DNA from: Candidatus Halobeggiatoa sp. HSG11
GTDB lineage: Bacteria > Pseudomonadota > Gammaproteobacteria > Beggiatoales > Beggiatoaceae
Length of the DNA: 36,215 bases
Assembly: GCA_030378105.1 (NCBI GenBank)
Contig: JAUCGL010000033.1
Span: 1-36,215, forward strand
Direction of reading: 5' to 3'
This document shows positions 17,828 through 29,116 of the stretch, piece after piece; within the stretch, counting starts at the first letter, position 1, and every line of letters begins with the position of its first letter. The position numbers were made by a program, and so were the translations under genes. The notes under the pieces were generated by a model, which was given only the letters and a program-made list of their open reading frames with translations, ran no database searches and was not told the DNA's origin.

Positions 17828-17854
17828 AATGGAGGTCTGTAAACATCATGAAAT

Positions 17855-17943
17855 GGTAGTCCTAAAAAAGTAGTGGTGACCTTAAAAAAATACTTACATT
17901 TCAAATACTTAGCAACTTTAACGCTACATATTGCAAGACTACC
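17855..17943 (-). repeat. 90-base MITE-like element (GGTAGTCCT family), copy 1
   Basis: An 89-base element with terminal inverted repeats: it begins GGTAGTCCT and ends AGACTACC. Its reverse complement aligns along its whole length with 35786-35875 (shared blocks GCAATATGTAG, GTTAAA, CACTACTTT, AGGACTACC). No coding capacity. It occupies much of the 346-base gap 17828-18173, which also holds the 20-base repeat and the pal promoter. Confidence 0.75.
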
Positions 17944-18030
17944 TCCTGAATGGGCGAAACATGAATACCATAGTGAAACTGTTGATACTTAAAAAAAATC
18001 AAAAAATGGGAAATTTTAAGACAGAATAAA

Positions 18031-18050
18031 AGCTGTTTTTCGACAGGCTA
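18031..18050 (+). repeat. 20-base repeat, copy 2
   Basis: AGCTGTTTTTCGACAGGCTA, identical to 1868-1887. It lies 64 bases before the -35 box of pal. Confidence 0.6.
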
Positions 18051-18113
18051 CATAAAACCTCTGCGAAACACCATTGTATTTTAAATATGTTTGTGTGCTG
18101 AAAAAACCATCTG

Positions 18114-18142
18114 TTGACTTTCTATATAAGACATAGTACAGT
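18114..18142 (+). promoter_or_regulatory. Sigma-70-like promoter of pal
   Basis: TTGACT (18114-18119) and TACAGT (18137-18142) are separated by 17 bases, about 32 bases before the ATG. AGGAG follows at 18163-18167. Confidence 0.5.
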
Positions 18143-18173
18143 TTAATTCTTAACTTAAAAATAGGAGTTACTT

Positions 18174-18707
18174 ATGAATAAATGGTATTATTTAATATTG
18201 TTAATAGCGTTCACTGGGTGTGCCAGCAAACCTGAAGTTGAAATTACACCTAAACCAGACAAAGCCACCGCAAAAACACCTCCACCAATTTTTGGTCAAG
18301 ATACTCAACCGACTAACATTCCTACTGGTATGACTACTGGTACAGAACCAATTCTTACCGATGACATAAAAACAGCTCCAGAAGAAAAAACCATCTACTT
18401 TGGTTATGATATGGCTAATGTTAAGGTAGCTGCTCAAATTATCCTTAAAAAACATGCCAATTATCTAATTGAAAATCCAAATTTAAATGTTCGTTTAGAA
18501 GGCCATGCTGACGAACGTGGTTCAACTGAATATAACTTAGCTTTAGGAGAATTACGTTCCGAAGCAGCCAAAGAAGAGTTATTAAATTTAGAGGTTCCAA
18601 TAGAACAAATAGAGACCTTAAGCTATGGTGAAGAAAGTCCAATAGTATCTGGACATGGAGAAGAATCATGGCAGCTTAATCGAAGAGTAGAATTAATTTA
18701 CGAATAA
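18174..18707 (+). CDS. pal: Pal, peptidoglycan-associated lipoprotein (OmpA family)
   Basis: An outer-membrane lipoprotein that tethers the membrane to peptidoglycan through its OmpA-C domain. A short signal peptide ends in the lipobox FTGC, with C16 as the lipidated residue. A Pro/Thr-rich linker (about 20-65) leads to the OmpA-C domain (about 70-177) with IYFGYDMANV, VRLEGHADERGSTEYNLALG and the terminal NRRVELIY, including the Asp and Arg that bind diaminopimelate. AGGAG lies 6 bases before the ATG. It is not next to tolB or ybgF here. It ends 1 base before the stop of convergent uup, with no terminator hairpin between them. Confidence 0.93.
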   Translation: MNKWYYLILLIAFTGCASKPEVEITPKPDKATAKTPPPIFGQDTQPTNIPTGMTTGTEPILTDDIKTAPEEKTIYFGYDMANVKVAAQIILKKHANYLIENPNLNVRLEGHADERGSTEYNLALGELRSEAAKEELLNLEVPIEQIETLSYGEESPIVSGHGEESWQLNRRVELIYE

Positions 18708-18708
18708 T

Positions 18709-20583
18709 CTATATATTTTCCAACTCTTCCCAACGTTTATACATTTTTTGTAAGTTAGTTTCAATAGCTTTAATACGATTAAGAGTTTGGTTAACTTGTT
18801 GTGTTTCCTGCTGATAGAATTCAGAACTGCTAACTAATGTCTGTAGCTCGGATAATTCAATTTCCAAAGCTTCAATTTGGTTAGGTAGTTCTGCTAATTC
18901 ACGCTGCTCATTATAGGTTATTTTACGAGATTTAGTTGACTTAGTTTCAATCTGTTTGGGAGTAGTTTTTTTAGAAACCGTAGTAGATTTAGTTATTTGA
19001 GGACGTTGCCGTAGCCAATCTGCATAACCACCTACATATTCAGTCACCTTTCCTTGACCTTCAAATACAATGGTGGAAGTAACAACATTATCTAAAAATT
19101 TACGGTCATGACTGACTAATAACAGAGTTCCAGAATAATTATTAAGCAACTCTTCTAACAGTTCCAAAGATTCCACGTCTAAATCATTAGTCGGTTCATC
19201 TAACACCAATAAATTAGCTGGTTTAGTAAACAAACGAGCTAATAATAATCGGTTCCGTTCTCCACCAGATAGTGACTTAACCGGTGAACGAGCTCTAGCC
19301 GGAGCAAACAAAAAGTCAGCTAAATATGACATTACATGTTTTTTTTGGCCATTAATTGTCAGCATATCTTGGCCTTGACTAACCGCATCCACAACTGTTG
19401 ATTCAGGATTAAGTTGAGTTCGTAACTGGTCAAAATATGCAATGCTAAGTTTAGTGCCGTGTTTGACAGCACCATCATCTGGCTCCAACTCATTGAGTAA
19501 CATTTTAAGCAATGTTGTCTTACCAGTCCCATTAGCCCCAATTAATCCAACTCGATCTCCACGCATAACAATGGTAGAAAAATTTTTAACTAAAACTTTA
19601 TCTTGGTAATTTTTGCCTATGTTTTCAGCTTCAATAACAATGCGACCAGATAATTCTCCACTATCAATATTGAGTTTAATATTACCAATTTGATTACGGC
19701 GTTGAGCTCGTTCAGTTCGTAATTTTTGTAAATTTCGCACTCGACCTTGATTACGGGTACGGCGAGCTTTAATGCCTTGTCGAATCCAAACTTCTTCTTT
19801 AGCTAAATTTTTATCAAATTTGGCAGCTTGAGTCATTTCTGCTTCTAAATTGGCTTCTTTAGTACGCAAATAAATATTATAGTTACTGGGATAACTGGTT
19901 ATTTTTCCTCGATCTAATTCAATAATTCGGGTAGCAATACGTTGCATAAATTGCCGATCATGGCTAACAAATAGCAAACTGCCGTTAAAATCTAACAGCA
20001 TTTCTTCTAGCCAAGTTATAGCCTCAATATCCAGATGGTTAGTTGGTTCATCCAGTAACAATAAATTTGGTTCGGTAACTAAAATCTGAGCTAAAGCAAC
20101 TCGTCTTCGCCAACCACCTGATAATTCAGATAAAGGTTGGTCAGTTGGCAAGTTTAATTTTGACAATATAGTTTCTACTTTTTGTTCCAAACGCCAGCCA
20201 TCCTCTGCTTCCAAACGATGTTGAACTTGCTCTAATTGAGGCAATAATTTAGTTTCATTTTTAGCAACTCTTTGTACCAAATCATGATATTTTTCTATCA
20301 ATTCTCCTAATTTACCCATACCTTTGGAAACAGCATGGAATACTGTATCATCTGGATTGAAATTATGCTCTTGATTTAATAAAGTTATTTTGCAGTTAGA
20401 ACGTTTTTCTAATTTACCATTATCGGGTTGAATTTGGTTACTGATAATCTTCAATAAAGTTGATTTACCTTCGCCATTGCGTCCAATCAAACAAACTCGC
20501 TCTCCTTTTTCTATGCGTAAGTTAACACCATCTAATAAAGTGACATGACCAAAAGCGATACTGATATTATCTAAATTAAGCAT
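18709..20583 (-). CDS. uup: Uup, ABC-F ATPase
   Basis: A soluble ABC-F protein with two ATP-binding cassettes and no membrane domain. These act on ribosomes or DNA recombination intermediates; Uup affects precise transposon excision in E. coli. Cassette 1: Walker A GRNGEGKST, signature LSGGWRRRV, Walker B LLLLDEPTNHLD. Cassette 2: GANGTGKTT, LSGGERNRL, LLVLDEPTNDLD. The inter-cassette linker is highly basic (RQGIKARRTRNQGRVRNLQK). A C-terminal coiled coil of about 90 residues (from about 535) separates Uup from EttA. 624 residues is family length. Confidence 0.93.
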   Translation of the reverse strand: MLNLDNISIAFGHVTLLDGVNLRIEKGERVCLIGRNGEGKSTLLKIISNQIQPDNGKLEKRSNCKITLLNQEHNFNPDDTVFHAVSKGMGKLGELIEKYHDLVQRVAKNETKLLPQLEQVQHRLEAEDGWRLEQKVETILSKLNLPTDQPLSELSGGWRRRVALAQILVTEPNLLLLDEPTNHLDIEAITWLEEMLLDFNGSLLFVSHDRQFMQRIATRIIELDRGKITSYPSNYNIYLRTKEANLEAEMTQAAKFDKNLAKEEVWIRQGIKARRTRNQGRVRNLQKLRTERAQRRNQIGNIKLNIDSGELSGRIVIEAENIGKNYQDKVLVKNFSTIVMRGDRVGLIGANGTGKTTLLKMLLNELEPDDGAVKHGTKLSIAYFDQLRTQLNPESTVVDAVSQGQDMLTINGQKKHVMSYLADFLFAPARARSPVKSLSGGERNRLLLARLFTKPANLLVLDEPTNDLDVESLELLEELLNNYSGTLLLVSHDRKFLDNVVTSTIVFEGQGKVTEYVGGYADWLRQRPQITKSTTVSKKTTPKQIETKSTKSRKITYNEQRELAELPNQIEALEIELSELQTLVSSSEFYQQETQQVNQTLNRIKAIETNLQKMYKRWEELENI

Positions 20584-20820
20584 TATGTTTTAATATGTTA
20601 TTTATGTTTGTCTATTTTTTAATTTTATATAATCTTGGTTGTATTCGTTTATTTCGCTTATTCGTTGTACTTTGTTTAAGCTAAGTGATTATATCACAGA
20701 ACAAATGATACGAAGTGTATACATAAAAATTAGTCGACAAACATAATAATGACAGAATTCTATAAATATAGATTATATATAAATTAACAATTGATGTGAT
20801 TTTTTATAACTATTTGTATT

Positions 20821-20865
20821 TTAACAAATTCAGAAAATAGATATTTTGTCAATGCGTAAATCCTA
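20821..20865 (+). repeat. TAGGACTTA element, copy 1 (left end degraded)
   Basis: Shares TTAACAAATTCAGAAAAT and TTTGTCAATGCGTAA with the intact copy at 22038-22088. The right end is TAAATCCTA; the left inverted repeat has decayed. Confidence 0.7.
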
Positions 20866-20913
20866 ATACCGTATTTTCATGGTAATTATGTGCTTTATAA
20901 TGACTTCTATCAT

Positions 20914-20943
20914 TTGACTTTTAAAGGTTACTAACTGTATACT
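20914..20943 (+). promoter_or_regulatory. Sigma-70-like promoter for the NDUFA9-like gene
   Basis: TTGACT (20914-20919) and TATACT (20938-20943) are separated by 18 bases, about 120 bases before the ATG. AAGGAG at 21049-21054 is the ribosome site. Confidence 0.5.
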
Positions 20944-21063
20944 ATTATTGAGAAACAATGTGAAATATCTTAATCTCAGAAAGACATTTACTCAACAGAA
21001 CATTCATGTTAAAACCATTGTTTAATTAAGGATTGCTGTTACAAATTTAAGGAGTTATTTAAA

Positions 21064-22029
21064 ATGCACAAAATTTGCCTCTTAGGAGGAACTGGATTTG
21101 TTGGTAGACATTTAGCCAGTAATTTGATACGAGCTGGCTGGCAAGTAAGAATACCTACTCAACAGAGAGAACGACATCGGGATTTATTATTGTACTCCAA
21201 TATAGAATTAGTACCAGCAAATATTCATGATCAAGAACAATTAAATAATTTAATTGATGGTTGTGAAGTAGTTATTAATACAGTTGGAATTCTTAATGAA
21301 AGTGGTAATGATGGTAGTGGTTTTCACAAAGTCCATGTTGAACTTCCGCAAAAAATAGTTAATGCCTGTCAAGCAAATGATGTTAACCATTTATTACATA
21401 TAAGTGCTATCAACGCCGATGTTACAGAAGCTCCAAGCCATTACTTGCGTACTAAAGGGATGGGAGAAAATTTGCTTCATTCTGCTGAAGGACTGAATGT
21501 AACTATTTTTAGACCATCAGTTATTTTTGGGAAAGATGATTCATTTTTGAATAAATTCATAGCTTTATTACGAGTCCCATCACCAATATTTATGCTACCT
21601 TCTGCTAACGTTAAATTAGCTCCTATATGGATTGAAGATGTAGCAGCCGCTATGTTGAAAACTATTTACAAACCTGAGCATTACGGAAAATCTTATAATT
21701 TATGTGGGTCAACAGTTTACACATTGCAAGATTTAGTTGCTTATACAGCTAAATTATTACAAGTTAAGCGTTTTATTATCCCATTAGGAAATAGTATTTC
21801 GCATAAAATAGCACTGTTTATGGAGTTAATCCCAGGCAAACCTTATTCCATAGACAACTACAAATCAGCAACATTGAAAAATTCTTGTAAAGACAATAAT
21901 CATTTAGAACAGTTGGGAATAACTCCACATTCTTTAGAAGAAGTTATGTCTAAATATTTCAATATTACTAAAACTCATAAAGAATTATATTCTGATTTTC
22001 GTGACCAAGCACGGAAGAGTGAAGTTTAA
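21064..22029 (+). CDS. NDUFA9-like NAD(P)-binding SDR protein
   Basis: A 321-residue atypical/extended short-chain dehydrogenase of the group related to the NDUFA9 accessory subunit of respiratory complex I, which is widespread in proteobacteria. The Rossmann loop is GGTGFVG at residues 8-14. VVINTVGIL, HISAINAD and a YxxxK in HYLRTKGMGE keep the SDR active-site pattern, followed by VTIFRPSVIFG and IEDVAAAM. The substrate is unknown; a link to ubiquinone or lipid metabolism is a guess from relatives. A strong AAGGAG precedes the ATG. No operon partner; an intact TAGGACTTA element begins 9 bases after its stop. Confidence 0.85.
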   Translation: MHKICLLGGTGFVGRHLASNLIRAGWQVRIPTQQRERHRDLLLYSNIELVPANIHDQEQLNNLIDGCEVVINTVGILNESGNDGSGFHKVHVELPQKIVNACQANDVNHLLHISAINADVTEAPSHYLRTKGMGENLLHSAEGLNVTIFRPSVIFGKDDSFLNKFIALLRVPSPIFMLPSANVKLAPIWIEDVAAAMLKTIYKPEHYGKSYNLCGSTVYTLQDLVAYTAKLLQVKRFIIPLGNSISHKIALFMELIPGKPYSIDNYKSATLKNSCKDNNHLEQLGITPHSLEEVMSKYFNITKTHKELYSDFRDQARKSEV

Positions 22030-22037
22030 TAAGCTGA

Positions 22038-22088
22038 TAGGACTTAACAAATTCAGAAAATGATTGCTTTGTCAATGCGTAAGTCCTA
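22038..22088 (+). repeat. TAGGACTTA element, copy 2 (intact)
   Basis: A 51-base element with perfect 9-base terminal inverted repeats TAGGACTTA and TAAGTCCTA. The interior AACAAATTCAGAAAATG and TTTGTCAATGCG is shared with 20821-20865 and, for the right half, 26514-26547. Confidence 0.8.
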
Positions 22089-22241
22089 AATTTGTATGTA
22101 ATTGATTTTTATATGTTATATTTTTTAATAGGAATTAATTTCTATCCCAAATGATTTAACCCCAAGCAAGACGATATTATTTTGTGAACTTATTATATAA
22201 GTTTTTAGGTTATATAAATTTTCAGAAAAATAAAAGTTCTC

Positions 22242-22278
22242 AGACCTGCCAGATTTCGCAAACCTGACAGGTCTTTTG
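22242..22278 (+). repeat. Hairpin AGACCTG...CAGGTCT with short T-run
   Basis: AGACCTGCCAG pairs with CTGACAGGTCT with one mismatch and is followed by TTTT on the plus strand. It could terminate transcription from the NDUFA9-like gene, about 215 bases upstream, but its sequence also looks like a dispersed palindrome. The rest of the 367-base gap 22030-22396 is repeats and AT-rich spacer. Confidence 0.5.
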
Positions 22279-22301
22279 GCCAGAATATTTATCTGAAAAG
22301 C

Positions 22302-22386
22302 TATAGCAATTCTTAATTAAAATCTATAAAAATATCAGATTCTTGCTTAATATAACTGTTGTCTATCCCAATCAGGAAATGCTATA
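22302..22386 (+). repeat. TATAGCAATT element, copy 2
   Basis: An 85-base copy of the family at 1118-1215. It begins TATAGCAATTCTTAATTAA and ends CAGGAAATGCTATA, just 10 bases beyond the serA stop. Confidence 0.65.
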
Positions 22387-22396
22387 TATGTATTAT

Positions 22397-23572
22397 TCAG
22401 ACACTCAACTTTGTCCGTACTGTCAATACCCCTTCTGTAGCAATCAAACTATCTACCACTTCCTGTGGTATTTCGTTATCGACATCTACTAAAGTACAAG
22501 CAATATCGCCTCGCGAACGGTTCAACATATCCACAATATTTAAATTGTTATTAGCAATTGTTGAAGAAATACGTTCAATCATATGAGGAACATTAGCATT
22601 GACAACTAACAATCTATTACCTATTTCAGTGCGTGGCATCTCCATTTCAGGAAAGTTAACCGAATTTTTAATAGTTCCATTTTCCAAATAGTCTCGCACT
22701 TGGTTTGCCACCATTATGGCACAATTTTCTTCAGCTTCCCCAGTTGAAGCACCAAGATGTGGTAAAGCTACAACTCCTTCATGGCCTATTAATAAATTAC
22801 TAGGGAAATCAGTTATATAATTATTAATAGTTTTAGCTTTAATCGCTTCACTGACAGCAACATCATCCACAATACCATTGCGAGAAAAATTAAGAATTGT
22901 CAGACCAGATTTTGCATTCTGTAACCGTTCTTTGTTAATAAGATTACAAGTAGCATCTATAAAAGGTACATGCAAAGTCAAAAATTCAACTTGTGATAAC
23001 ATATCTTCAACGCTACTAGCTTGCTTCACATGGGCCGAAAGTTGCCAAGCATTTTTAACAGTGATATTAGGATCATAACCAATCACTTTCATACCCAAGG
23101 CATTGGCAGCATTGGCCACTTTAACTCCAATAGCCCCTAAACCAATAACTCCTAAAGTACGTCCAGCTAATTCATAACCAACAAACTGTTTTTTGCCAGC
23201 TTCAACTTGTTTAGAAATTTTAGCATCATCACCTTGCAAACCATTCACATATTGCCAAGCTGGTAATAAATTTCTGGCTGCCAATAACATACCAGCTAAT
23301 ACCAATTCTTTTACCGCATTAGCATTAGCACCTGGAGCATTAAATACCGGGATACCAAGTTTGCTCATTTTATCAACCGGAATATTGTTAACACCAGCAC
23401 CCGCTCGTCCAATTGCTTTTAATGTTGTTGGTATCTCCCAATCGTGCATTTTGAAAGAACGCAATAAAACTGCATCTGGATGGACAATTTCTGAAGCTAC
23501 TTCATAAAGATCGCGTGGTAAACGTTCTAATCCTTTAACCGATATATTATTTAACGTAAGTATTTTATACAT
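22397..23572 (-). CDS. serA: D-3-phosphoglycerate dehydrogenase
   Basis: Catalyses the first step of serine synthesis, oxidising 3-phosphoglycerate with NAD. A 391-residue short-form enzyme: substrate domain, NAD domain with GVIGLGAIGVKVANAA near 140-155, and a C-terminal ACT domain (about 315-391, LLVVNANVPHMIERISSTIA) for serine feedback. The catalytic Arg is in ILNFSRNGIVDD and the His in VVALPHLGASTGEAEE. Between them, where E. coli-type enzymes have Glu, this protein reads YITDFPSN, so the acid may be Asp; that form is known in other short phosphoglycerate dehydrogenases. Monocistronic. The start is the family MYKILTLN. Confidence 0.9.
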   Translation of the reverse strand: MYKILTLNNISVKGLERLPRDLYEVASEIVHPDAVLLRSFKMHDWEIPTTLKAIGRAGAGVNNIPVDKMSKLGIPVFNAPGANANAVKELVLAGMLLAARNLLPAWQYVNGLQGDDAKISKQVEAGKKQFVGYELAGRTLGVIGLGAIGVKVANAANALGMKVIGYDPNITVKNAWQLSAHVKQASSVEDMLSQVEFLTLHVPFIDATCNLINKERLQNAKSGLTILNFSRNGIVDDVAVSEAIKAKTINNYITDFPSNLLIGHEGVVALPHLGASTGEAEENCAIMVANQVRDYLENGTIKNSVNFPEMEMPRTEIGNRLLVVNANVPHMIERISSTIANNNLNIVDMLNRSRGDIACTLVDVDNEIPQEVVDSLIATEGVLTVRTKLSV

Positions 23573-26401
<2,829 letters not shown>

Positions 26402-26424
26402 GAAATTGTTCATTAATTATCTCT

Positions 26425-26508
26425 TTTCGGGAATGTAACGAAGTGGATTTCCTGAAATGATTGCTGGATATGGGTTTCGGGAAATCCGTTTCACTCCATT
26501 CTCGAAAC
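26425..26508. repeat. REP-like long palindrome, copy 2
   Basis: Starts TTTCGGGAATGTAACG and ends CACTCCATTCTCGAAAC. The inner arms GGATTTCC and GGAAATCC pair around the centre. It follows gyrB, in the convergent gap with the NB-ARC gene. Confidence 0.75.
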
Positions 26509-26513
26509 AACTA

Positions 26514-26547
26514 TTCAAATGTTTGTTTTGTCATTCCGTAAGTCCTA
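26514..26547 (+). repeat. TAGGACTTA element, copy 3 (right half)
   Basis: TTTTGTCATTCCGTAAGTCCTA continues directly from the REP-like copy 2. The left half of the element is missing, as if the REP-like unit replaced or interrupted it. Confidence 0.55.
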
Positions 26548-26670
26548 ATTCTGTAATTTTGATTCAGATAGTTTAAGAGGAAAATGAAATACCAATCTAC
26601 CTGCCCTGATTTTCAAATTAAACATCTTTCCTAAATAACTGATGGTTGATGCAGAGAGCATTTTAATTAA

Positions 26671-26893
26671 GATGAGTTTTGCAGAGATTTTATGGTGTGA
26701 ACGGAGGAACATCCATATTCCATTAATTATTCAATTTTTCAGCGAAACAGTTATATGGTTGCCCGGCACAGTCTCATCGGGCAACTCCGTTCCACCATCT
26801 ACACCATGATTTAATGGCTAGTTTGTTCAAATTTTTGAACTCTCACACAAGTTGTGAACTACTTGACTTTAGGGTTAGTCTATCCATGTCTCA
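26671..26893 (+). repeat. Long dispersed repeat, copy C
   Basis: Same orientation as copy B and more diverged: GATGAGTTTTGCAGAGATTT, GGAACATCCAT, TTTTTCAGCGAAACAG, CTCATCGGGCAACTCCG, then GAACTCTCACACAAG and CTACTTGACTTTAG, ending CCATGTCTCA. Copy A has about 50 extra bases in the middle. It fills most of the gap between gyrB and the NB-ARC gene, ending about 60 bases beyond the NB-ARC stop. The rest of 26402-26955 holds the other repeats and no clear gene. Confidence 0.75.
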
Positions 26894-26955
26894 CAACTTT
26901 AGGAAATATTTAATTTAATACAAATCAAAGCTTTGAACTCCAATAAATTTTCCTG

Positions 26956-28815
26956 TTATGTTTTTTGTTTTTCATCCGGAAAACGTGGTTGCCATTGCCA
27001 ATTTGGAGCAACTTCTTTTGCTTGATTTAATAAAGCTTGGATATCTTTATTGTTTTTCAAAGCTTTAACTTCCCACAAACGATCTAATAATTGGGTAGCT
27101 AAATCATTTTTATCAATATTCAAAACAGCAGCAGCTTCATATAAAGCTTTTTTAACAAAATCAAGAGTTTCATCCTCCAACCACTCATAGTCATTTAATA
27201 ATGAATATACGGAAGTTGCGTTTAATTTCTTTTGTATCCAATCAAAATCTAGCAGTAATAATTTTAATTCATTCAAACGGTTGGCATGATGTAAATGCAT
27301 ACATAAATACTCAAAGAAATAACCATCATTTGGCCCACTTAACCAACCATGCTGGTCACATAAACGTCGATAAGCCGCCAGTAGATGAACATGGAGTTTT
27401 TCTATTTCGGATGTATCTGACAACAAATATTCATGTTGGAAGGAATGTAACTTCAAAGTTTTTTGATCTGTTTTTAATAAACTTTTATCTGCCAATTCTT
27501 TAATAAAATTATTAGCTTCTTCATTTGTTAATTGGTATAAATATCGCCATAATATCAAAACTACTGACTGTGGTATTTTAGAATAATCAGCAAACACTCC
27601 TAGTGCTAAGTAATAGTCAGCTGGCTCCCCTAAATCTTCAATATTAAGATGTAATGCCTGCATTAAAGACTGTGGGTACTTATCTGAAAATTCAAAATCA
27701 GCCTCTTCACCTAATCGTCCAATTAATTCAGACCATTCCGAAGTAGGTATATTGTGAGCTACATTAGCAACTAATTTCAAGGTTAAAGGCAAATAATCAC
27801 AGGCATGAACTAAATCTTCTAAATAAACTGGAACTTCTGTACTACCTTGTTTAGCAGATTTCATGAAAAAGTCAATGGACTGTTTCTCAGTTAATGGTGT
27901 CAAATCATGATTGGTAACATTACTGATAAAATATTGAATTATTTCTAACATATTGTTTTCACTAGTTGTAGCTAGTATTTGACTATGTTCAACGACAATA
28001 TTAAATGCCAAAATATCTTGAGAATCACATACATCATCTAAAATTATTAAACATGATTTAGTTTCGCATATTTTATTCAAATATTTAGTTGCTTCTTCAA
28101 TATCAAAAATATTTGGAACAGATTTATTTAGCTTTTTAAGGAGATTTATTTGTTGAGATAGTATATCTGCTTCATTACCTAAATTAATCCAAAAAATTCC
28201 ATCTGGGAATGTTAAACGTACTTCTTCATCGTGAGCTATAGCTGTTGCCATAACAGACTTACCAGCACCACTAGGAGCAGAAATAATTACCGATTTTTTT
28301 TGTCCATCAATAGGTTTGGCCAATAATTCTTTTTTAACTCTATTAAACAATAAAGAAGCTTTTATAATATCAGTTGATAGTTCAGTCACATCATGTAAAA
28401 CTGCTGGCTTAGTTTGTTTTTTAACTTCCCCTAACATACTTTTGTGAGTTTGTACTTCTTTTTCTAAGGTAGTAATAACATTTTGTAACATCAACTTACG
28501 CTTAACAACAACATCAGTCGCTTGATATTCGCGCATATCTTCCAGCATTTTATTTAATAATTCATAATGCTGTTTTATTAATGCCATATTTCCTGAAGAA
28601 GCTACTGTTTTAACCGGTTCTATAACTCCTCCTTTCTTCTTAAGTTGAGTAACAGTGCGTTCTAAGCTTTCTGCGAGCTGAATCACCTTAGCGATTTTAT
28701 CATATAATTCATTAAACTTAACTAAAGACACAAGGACAGCAGTTTTTTTCTCATTTTGGTCAACAACATACTGTGGTTGTAGTGCCTGCCTATCTAAAAG
28801 TTTTTTTAAGTCCAT
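26956..28815 (-). CDS. NB-ARC (Apaf-1-like) STAND NTPase without WD40 repeats
   Basis: A 619-residue signal-transduction ATPase of the type found in Apaf-1 and bacterial antiphage sensors. Residues 12-40 (QPQYVVDQNEKKTAVLVSL, then KFNELYD) resemble the start of Phd/YefM antitoxins. A coiled coil follows (about 40-135). NB-ARC: Walker A APSGAGKS (180-187), Walker B CLIILDDV (255-262), ILATTSENN (280-288) and YLPLTLKL (341-348, the GLPL position), then a winged helix with an MHD-like KLHSFQHEYL (455-464). The region about 490-560 matches the Apaf-1 helical domain (YLCMHLHHANRLNELKLLLL, DFDWIQKKLNAT, LLNDYEWL). The protein ends at WQWQPRFPDE, which in relatives is the linker to WD40 repeats; none follow, and repeat copy C lies just downstream. 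Confidence 0.85.
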   Translation of the reverse strand: MDLKKLLDRQALQPQYVVDQNEKKTAVLVSLVKFNELYDKIAKVIQLAESLERTVTQLKKKGGVIEPVKTVASSGNMALIKQHYELLNKMLEDMREYQATDVVVKRKLMLQNVITTLEKEVQTHKSMLGEVKKQTKPAVLHDVTELSTDIIKASLLFNRVKKELLAKPIDGQKKSVIISAPSGAGKSVMATAIAHDEEVRLTFPDGIFWINLGNEADILSQQINLLKKLNKSVPNIFDIEEATKYLNKICETKSCLIILDDVCDSQDILAFNIVVEHSQILATTSENNMLEIIQYFISNVTNHDLTPLTEKQSIDFFMKSAKQGSTEVPVYLEDLVHACDYLPLTLKLVANVAHNIPTSEWSELIGRLGEEADFEFSDKYPQSLMQALHLNIEDLGEPADYYLALGVFADYSKIPQSVVLILWRYLYQLTNEEANNFIKELADKSLLKTDQKTLKLHSFQHEYLLSDTSEIEKLHVHLLAAYRRLCDQHGWLSGPNDGYFFEYLCMHLHHANRLNELKLLLLDFDWIQKKLNATSVYSLLNDYEWLEDETLDFVKKALYEAAAVLNIDKNDLATQLLDRLWEVKALKNNKDIQALLNQAKEVAPNWQWQPRFPDEKQKT

Positions 28816-28930
28816 AATTTAAGAAAATCATATTTTGATATTAAGAGGAAAGATATAAGTTAAATTTACCAATTTCAAAGGTAATCACAAAGGATTGTCC
28901 CTACAAATCATGTTTAATTAAGCTTAACTT

Positions 28931-28950
28931 AATCGGTTTTTAAACCGGTT
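28931..28950. promoter_or_regulatory. Palindrome between the NB-ARC and channel genes
   Basis: CGGTTTTTAAACCG is a perfect inverted repeat within a slightly longer imperfect one, about 115 bases upstream of the NB-ARC start. No U-tract. It could be an operator. The rest of 28816-29116 (301 bases) shows nothing I recognise. Confidence 0.35.
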
Positions 28951-29116
28951 CAAAACTACTATAATAATATTTATTTAGGTTTGTAAATAGCTTCTTAAGG
29001 ACAACACTAAATAAGATTAAGTATTAGAATTAAAAAAAGTTAAATACAAATTTTTCAATTCCATGTGTGGAATATGACTATATTGTCACATTACACAAAT
29101 TACCAAAGAATCAAGA

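Larger units (their letters stand above)
20584..21063. other. 480-base divergent intergenic region, uup / NDUFA9-like
   Basis: It holds a degraded copy of the TAGGACTTA element (20821-20865) and a good promoter for the right-hand gene (20914-20943). I see no gene in the rest, which is very AT-rich. Confidence 0.6.

Noticed and set aside
18445-18669. Minus-strand frame inside pal
   Set aside because: Shadow of the OmpA-C coding sequence.
26584-26634. 16-residue frame starting MKYQSTCPDF after AAGAGGA
   Set aside because: It has a good ribosome site but is very short, with no recognisable similarity and repeats on both sides; not enough to call a gene.
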